This document shows, piece after piece, positions 5,045-6,034 of a DNA stretch of 6,034 bases. The position numbers and the translations under genes were made by a program. Within the stretch, counting starts at the first letter, position 1; every line of letters begins with the position of its first letter. The DNA is from Stenotrophomonas sp. (GTDB lineage Bacteria; Pseudomonadota; Gammaproteobacteria; Xanthomonadales; Xanthomonadaceae), in NCBI GenBank assembly GCA_003248565.1, contig QFOV01000210.1, forward strand, positions 1 through 6,034, given 5' to 3'. Under the pieces are notes generated by a model that had not been told where the DNA came from, ran no database searches, and was given only the letters and a program-made list of their open reading frames with translations.

Positions 5045-5578
5045 TCAGCGCTTGCCGTTCTTGCCTGCCCGCGCGGCTTCCGCCCGCGCATGCGCCAACA
5101 ACGGCAGCTGATCCTCATCACTGGAATGATCACGCTCCAGCTTCTCGATCTCGTCGCGGAAATCGGCCACGTCCTCGAAGCTGCGGTAGACCGAGGCGAA
5201 GCGCACATAGCCCACATGATCAAGCTTGCGCAGTTCGTCCATCACGAAACCGCCGACCTTGATCGACGGCACTTCGCGCTCGCCGCACATGCGCAGCTGG
5301 TGCACCACCGCGCGCACCGCCGCCTCGATGCGTTCTTCCGATACCGGCCGCTTCTGCAGCGCGCGGTCGAACCCCACCCGCAGCTTGCGCGCATCGAAGG
5401 CTTCGCGACCGCCGTCACTCTTGACGATGACCGGCAGCTTGAGCTCGATGGTTTCCAGCGTGCTGAAACGTTCGCCACAGGCTTCGCAGCCACGGCGGCG
5501 GCGGATGGTGGCGCCATCTTCGGAAACGCGCGAGTCGATCACGCGGGTATCGGTGTGCTGGCAGAACGGGCAATGCAT
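5045..5578 (-). CDS. nrdR: Transcriptional repressor NrdR of ribonucleotide reductase genes
   Basis: NrdR senses ATP and dATP and represses ribonucleotide reductase operons by binding NrdR boxes. The zinc ribbon is complete: Cys3, Cys6, Cys31 and Cys34, with MHCPFCQHTDTRVIDSR at the start and RRRRGCEACGERFSTLE at 26-42. The ATP-cone follows (about 49-139), including VIVKSDGGREAFD, with KVGGFVMDELRKLDHVGYVRFASVYRSF spanning its end. At 177 residues it is longer than the E. coli protein (149); the surplus is a charged, low-complexity C-terminal tail (about 150-177). The ATG at 5578 has AAGG (5590-5587) eight bases upstream. In many proteobacteria nrdR is followed by ribD; here two extra genes lie between them. 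No NrdR box was found in the window. Confidence 0.97.
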   Translation of the reverse strand: MHCPFCQHTDTRVIDSRVSEDGATIRRRRGCEACGERFSTLETIELKLPVIVKSDGGREAFDARKLRVGFDRALQKRPVSEERIEAAVRAVVHQLRMCGEREVPSIKVGGFVMDELRKLDHVGYVRFASVYRSFEDVADFRDEIEKLERDHSSDEDQLPLLAHARAEAARAGKNGKR

Positions 5579-5637
5579 GTTTCAAGCCTTGGACATCAGG
5601 CGCCGCGCATGCGACGTGGAAAACCTGTAACGCAGAT

Positions 5638-5677
5638 ACAACAAACCCCGGGCCGGGGCAAGCGCCCAACCCGGGGT
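5638..5677 (-). terminator. Probable terminator of glyA
   Basis: On the minus strand ACCCCGGG (5677-5670) pairs perfectly with CCCGGGGT (5652-5645). Inside, GGGC and GCCC form a further stem around GCTT. The hairpin is followed by the T-rich but interrupted tail TTTGTTGT (5644-5637). It begins 57 bases after the glyA stop and ends 59 bases before the nrdR start, separating the two genes. The broken T run makes it less than ideal, so some readthrough into nrdR is possible. Confidence 0.75.
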
Positions 5678-5733
5678 GATGCGGTCAGCTCAGGGCAGGA
5701 CGGGCGTCAAGAACCACTGACACCCGGCGCCGA

Positions 5734-6034
5734 TCAGCCATAAACCGGGTACTTGCGGCACTGCTCGCTGACGGCATCACGCACGCGGGCGATGACGGCC
5801 TCATCGGCCGGCGCGTCCAGCACGTCGGCGATCCAGTTGGCCAGCGCGACGCAGTCGGCTTCCTGGTAACCGCGGGTGGTGATGGCCGGGGTGCCCAGGC
5901 GCAGGCCCGAGGTCACGAACGGCGAACGCGGGTCATTCGGCACCGAGTTCTTGTTGACGGTGATGTGGGCCTTGCCCAGCGCGGCTTCCGCGTCCTTGCC
6001 GGACACGTCCTTGCCGATCATGTCGACCAGCATC
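5734..6034 (-). CDS. glyA: Serine hydroxymethyltransferase, C-terminal part
   Basis: Only the last 99 or so residues are inside the window; the gene continues past the right edge. GlyA interconverts serine and glycine using pyridoxal phosphate and tetrahydrofolate, the main source of one-carbon units. The visible part matches the small C-terminal domain: VDMIGKDVSGKDAEAALG, then the diagnostic NKNSVPNDP and SGLRLGTPA blocks, and the terminal CRKYPVYG. The Arg of SGLRLGTPA corresponds to the residue that binds the substrate carboxylate in the E. coli enzyme. The stop is TGA at 5736-5734, and a hairpin downstream probably ends the transcript. Confidence 0.97.
   Translation of the reverse strand, partial: MLVDMIGKDVSGKDAEAALGKAHITVNKNSVPNDPRSPFVTSGLRLGTPAITTRGYQEADCVALANWIADVLDAPADEAVIARVRDAVSEQCRKYPVYG

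Noticed and set aside
5579..5644. Promoter for nrdR in the gap after the glyA terminator
   Set aside because: The minus-strand sequence has TTGTTG and TATCTG-like pieces, but not at proper spacing, so I could not support a specific promoter.

Overview
The window looks like an ordinary chromosomal stretch from a GC-rich gammaproteobacterium of the Xanthomonadaceae, most likely Stenotrophomonas. Three things point there: the gene order glyA - nrdR - (secreted protein) - GNAT - ribD - ribE - ribB; an Ax21-like outer-membrane protein; and a GTAG-type palindromic REP element (the SMAG family described in Stenotrophomonas maltophilia) at the 3' end of ribD. The genus is an inference from these features.

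Layout, right to left because most genes are on the minus strand. 6034-5734 is the C-terminal part of glyA (serine hydroxymethyltransferase), closed by a strong hairpin at 5677-5645. Next come nrdR (5578-5045), an unassigned exported protein with two C-x4-C cysteine pairs (5008-4085), a GNAT acetyltransferase (4039-3572) and ribD (3472-2372). All run in the same direction with gaps of 36, 45 and 99 bases, so they plausibly form one operon. A REP-like palindrome (2337-2363) and the terminator of the convergent gene lie just past ribD.

In the middle, one plus-strand gene (1633-2256) encodes an Ax21-like beta-barrel outer-membrane protein with its own terminator (2282-2306). About 630 bases upstream of it (1002-1632) hold no certain gene. 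They contain a candidate promoter for the rib genes next to an 8-G run, a 9-bp inverted repeat, a possible 49-residue two-helix membrane protein on the minus strand, and a weak upstream ORF on the plus strand.

On the left, a complete FMN riboswitch (1001-824, minus) precedes ribE (745-143), which overlaps the start of ribB (146 to beyond the left edge) by ATGA. RibB makes the four-carbon precursor of riboflavin, RibD carries out the deamination and reduction of the pyrimidine branch, and RibE dismutates lumazine to riboflavin. ribD is cut off from the riboswitch-controlled ribE-ribB unit by the plus-strand outer-membrane protein gene, so FMN feedback probably acts on ribE-ribB and not directly on ribD.

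I see no mobile element, CRISPR array, rRNA or tRNA, and no clearly new system. The best leads are small: the structured stretch upstream of the rib promoter, the candidate small membrane protein, the unassigned exported protein and the riboswitch expression platform.
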